A DNA stretch of 28,442 bases, taken from DASRTE01 sp035316885 (GTDB taxonomy: Bacteria > Actinomycetota > Actinomycetes > Jiangellales > Jiangellaceae). The stretch is from positions 1 to 28,442 of the forward strand of contig DATHII010000155.1 in NCBI GenBank assembly GCA_035316885.1, written 5' to 3'. Each line of letters begins with the position of its first letter. Within the stretch, counting starts at the first letter, position 1. The notes below the pieces were generated by a model that searched no databases, was not told where the DNA came from, and saw only the letters and a program-made list of their open reading frames with translations. The position numbers and the translations under genes are program-made. Shown here one piece after another: positions 27,365 through 28,442 of the stretch.

Positions 27365-28442
27365 TCACGAGGGCAGGCGCTCCCCGGTCTTGACCGAGAA
27401 GCAGTGCTCGCCGCCCTGCTTGATCTTCAGGAAGACCTTCTCGCCCTTCTGTGGTTCGTTTCGCGGCTCGACCCGGGCGATGATCGTCCTGTTGGCGAGC
27501 GCGGCGTTCGGGTCGGTGGCCGCAGGCCCCACTGCCTCGCCGTACAGGTAGGCGTCCGAGCCGAGCTCCTCGACGACGTCGACGACGACCGGGAATGCGC
27601 CCGCGCCCTCCTCCGCGGGCTCCAGCGACTCGGGGCGGAAGCCCAGGATGATCTGTTCCGAGCCCTCAGCTGCCACCGCCTCGACCGTGGCGCGGGACAG
27701 CGGGAGGTGCGCGTTGCCCAGGTTCGCGTGGCCGTCGCTCAACGTGAACGTGGCGATGTTCATTGCCGGCGAGCCGATGAAGCCCGCCACGAAGACGTTG
27801 GCCGGCTTGTCGTAGAGGCTGAGCGGGGTGTCGACCTGCTGCAGTAGCCCGTCGTTGAGAACGCAGACCCGGTCACCCATCGTCATCGCCTCGATCTGGT
27901 CGTGTGTGACATAGACGGTCGTGATGCCGAGCCGGCGCTGCAAGGAGGCGATCTGGGTGCGCGTGGATACTCGCAGCTTCGCGTCGAGGTTGGACAGCGG
28001 CTCGTCCATCAGGAAGACCTGCGGCTCACGCACGATCGCCCGACCCATGGCGACACGCTGGCGCTGGCCGCCGGAGAGCGCCTTGGGCTTGCGCGCGAGG
28101 AAGCCCTCGAGTTCGAGCAGCTTGGCGGCGTCCTGGACGCGCCGGGCGATCTCGTCCTTCTTCACGCCGGCGATCTTCAGGGCGAAGCCCATGTTGTCGG
28201 CCACGCTCATGTGCGGGTAGAGCGCGTAGTTCTGGAAAACCATCGCGATGTCGCGGTCCTTCGGCGGGATGTTTGTGACGTCGCGCTCGCCGATGTGGAT
28301 GGAACCGGAGTCGACGTCCTCGAGGCCGGCGAGCATCCGCAGGGCGGTGGATTTTCCGCTTCCGGAGGGGCCGACCAGGACGACGAACTCGCCGTCACCC
28401 ACATCGAGGCTGAGGCTGTCGACCGCGGGCTTCTCGGTGCCT
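27365..28442 (-). CDS. ugpC: ABC transporter ATP-binding protein, UgpC/MsiK type (5' truncated by window edge)
   Basis: The visible part starts with GTEKPAVDSLSLDVGDGEF and runs to the stop at 27365; the first residues lie beyond the edge. All ABC motifs are present: Walker A GPSGSGKST, Q-loop FQNYALYPHMS, signature LSGGQRQRVAMGRAI, Walker B VFLMDEPLSNLDAK and H-loop VTHDQIEAMT. A C-terminal MalK-like OB domain follows (EQIILGFRPESLE, VDVVEELGSDAYLYGEA). It energises import of a sugar or glycerol phosphate, and MsiK-type ATPases often serve several sugar systems. No permease genes are in view, which fits a shared ATPase. Confidence 0.93.
   Translation of the reverse strand, partial: GTEKPAVDSLSLDVGDGEFVVLVGPSGSGKSTALRMLAGLEDVDSGSIHIGERDVTNIPPKDRDIAMVFQNYALYPHMSVADNMGFALKIAGVKKDEIARRVQDAAKLLELEGFLARKPKALSGGQRQRVAMGRAIVREPQVFLMDEPLSNLDAKLRVSTRTQIASLQRRLGITTVYVTHDQIEAMTMGDRVCVLNDGLLQQVDTPLSLYDKPANVFVAGFIGSPAMNIATFTLSDGHANLGNAHLPLSRATVEAVAAEGSEQIILGFRPESLEPAEEGAGAFPVVVDVVEELGSDAYLYGEAVGPAATDPNAALANRTIIARVEPRNEPQKGEKVFLKIKQGGEHCFSVKTGERLPS

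Noticed and set aside
1..28442. CRISPR arrays, tRNA/rRNA genes, prophage, integrase or transposase genes
   Set aside because: No regularly spaced direct repeats, cloverleaf structures or recombinase motifs (such as DDE or the tyrosine/serine recombinase signatures) were seen. The gene order looks chromosomal and conserved.

Overview
The window is about 28 kb of high-GC (roughly 70%) actinobacterial chromosome, with many GTG starts, ATGA/GTGA stop-start overlaps and a dense, mostly single-copy gene set. Gene content and order (sulfurtransferase/SseC cluster, XRE-HbhA-DUF2516, YbjN-gpmA-PhoU-SenX3-RegX3, CarD-IspD-IspF-CysS-RlmB) point to Actinomycetia. A Propionibacteriales/Nocardioidaceae-like organism is my best guess from overall flavour, not from any search. 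No tRNA, rRNA, CRISPR array, transposase, integrase or recognisable defence system was seen. This is mainly core chromosome, and its unusual content lies in the intergenic DNA.

Layout. Bases 1-2416: the tail of an unknown gene, a palindromic dispersed repeat, then a sulfur/redox block (membrane-anchored thioredoxin-like protein, DUF4395 membrane protein with a CLGC motif, CysA2-type thiosulfate sulfurtransferase, SseC/DUF1416). Bases 2446-5541: a membrane-anchored glycan-binding-like protein, a GT4 glycosyltransferase, a DsrE-like protein on the minus strand, a previously easily missed 33-residue membrane peptide, and a nitrobindin-like protein. Bases 5552-9156: Fur-family regulator, YgfZ, D-aminoacyl-tRNA deacylase, type II-like asparaginase, GNAT acetyltransferase. 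Bases 9203-12640: exported GH15-like glycosidase, an XRE regulator with a tandem palindromic operator, an HbhA-like protein, DUF2516 protein and an AlaX-like editing protein. Bases 12676-14850: L,D-transpeptidase lipoprotein and macro-domain protein on the minus strand, then a 478-base gene-free stretch with several strong hairpins and a cluster of DnaA-box-like nonamers.

Bases 14851-18848: YbjN, phosphoglycerate mutase, PhoU (minus) diverging from the SenX3-RegX3 phosphate two-component system, with PHO-box-like heptamers between them. Bases 18855-20304: a lipoprotein and a UbiA-family prenyltransferase (minus). Bases 20462-24893: CarD, a strong terminator, the second copy of the dispersed repeat in opposite orientation, then ispD-ispF, cysS and rlmB (isoprenoid precursors, translation). 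Bases 24914-28442: acyl-CoA dehydrogenase, a DUF4032 kinase-like protein and the 5'-truncated ATPase of a UgpC/MsiK-type sugar importer.

A recurrent regulatory signature is a TANNNT hexamer 6-8 nt upstream of the start codon with no Shine-Dalgarno sequence. It occurs at eleven genes (a twelfth at 10 nt) and suggests that leaderless transcripts are common here; I used it to choose several starts. The most interesting items are the 85-bp inverted repeat pair (51-136 and 21006-21091), the structured region 14416-14682 that looks like an attenuated leader for the macro-domain gene, the DnaA-box-like cluster, the tandem operator before the XRE gene, the PHO box between phoU and senX3, and the 33-residue membrane peptide.
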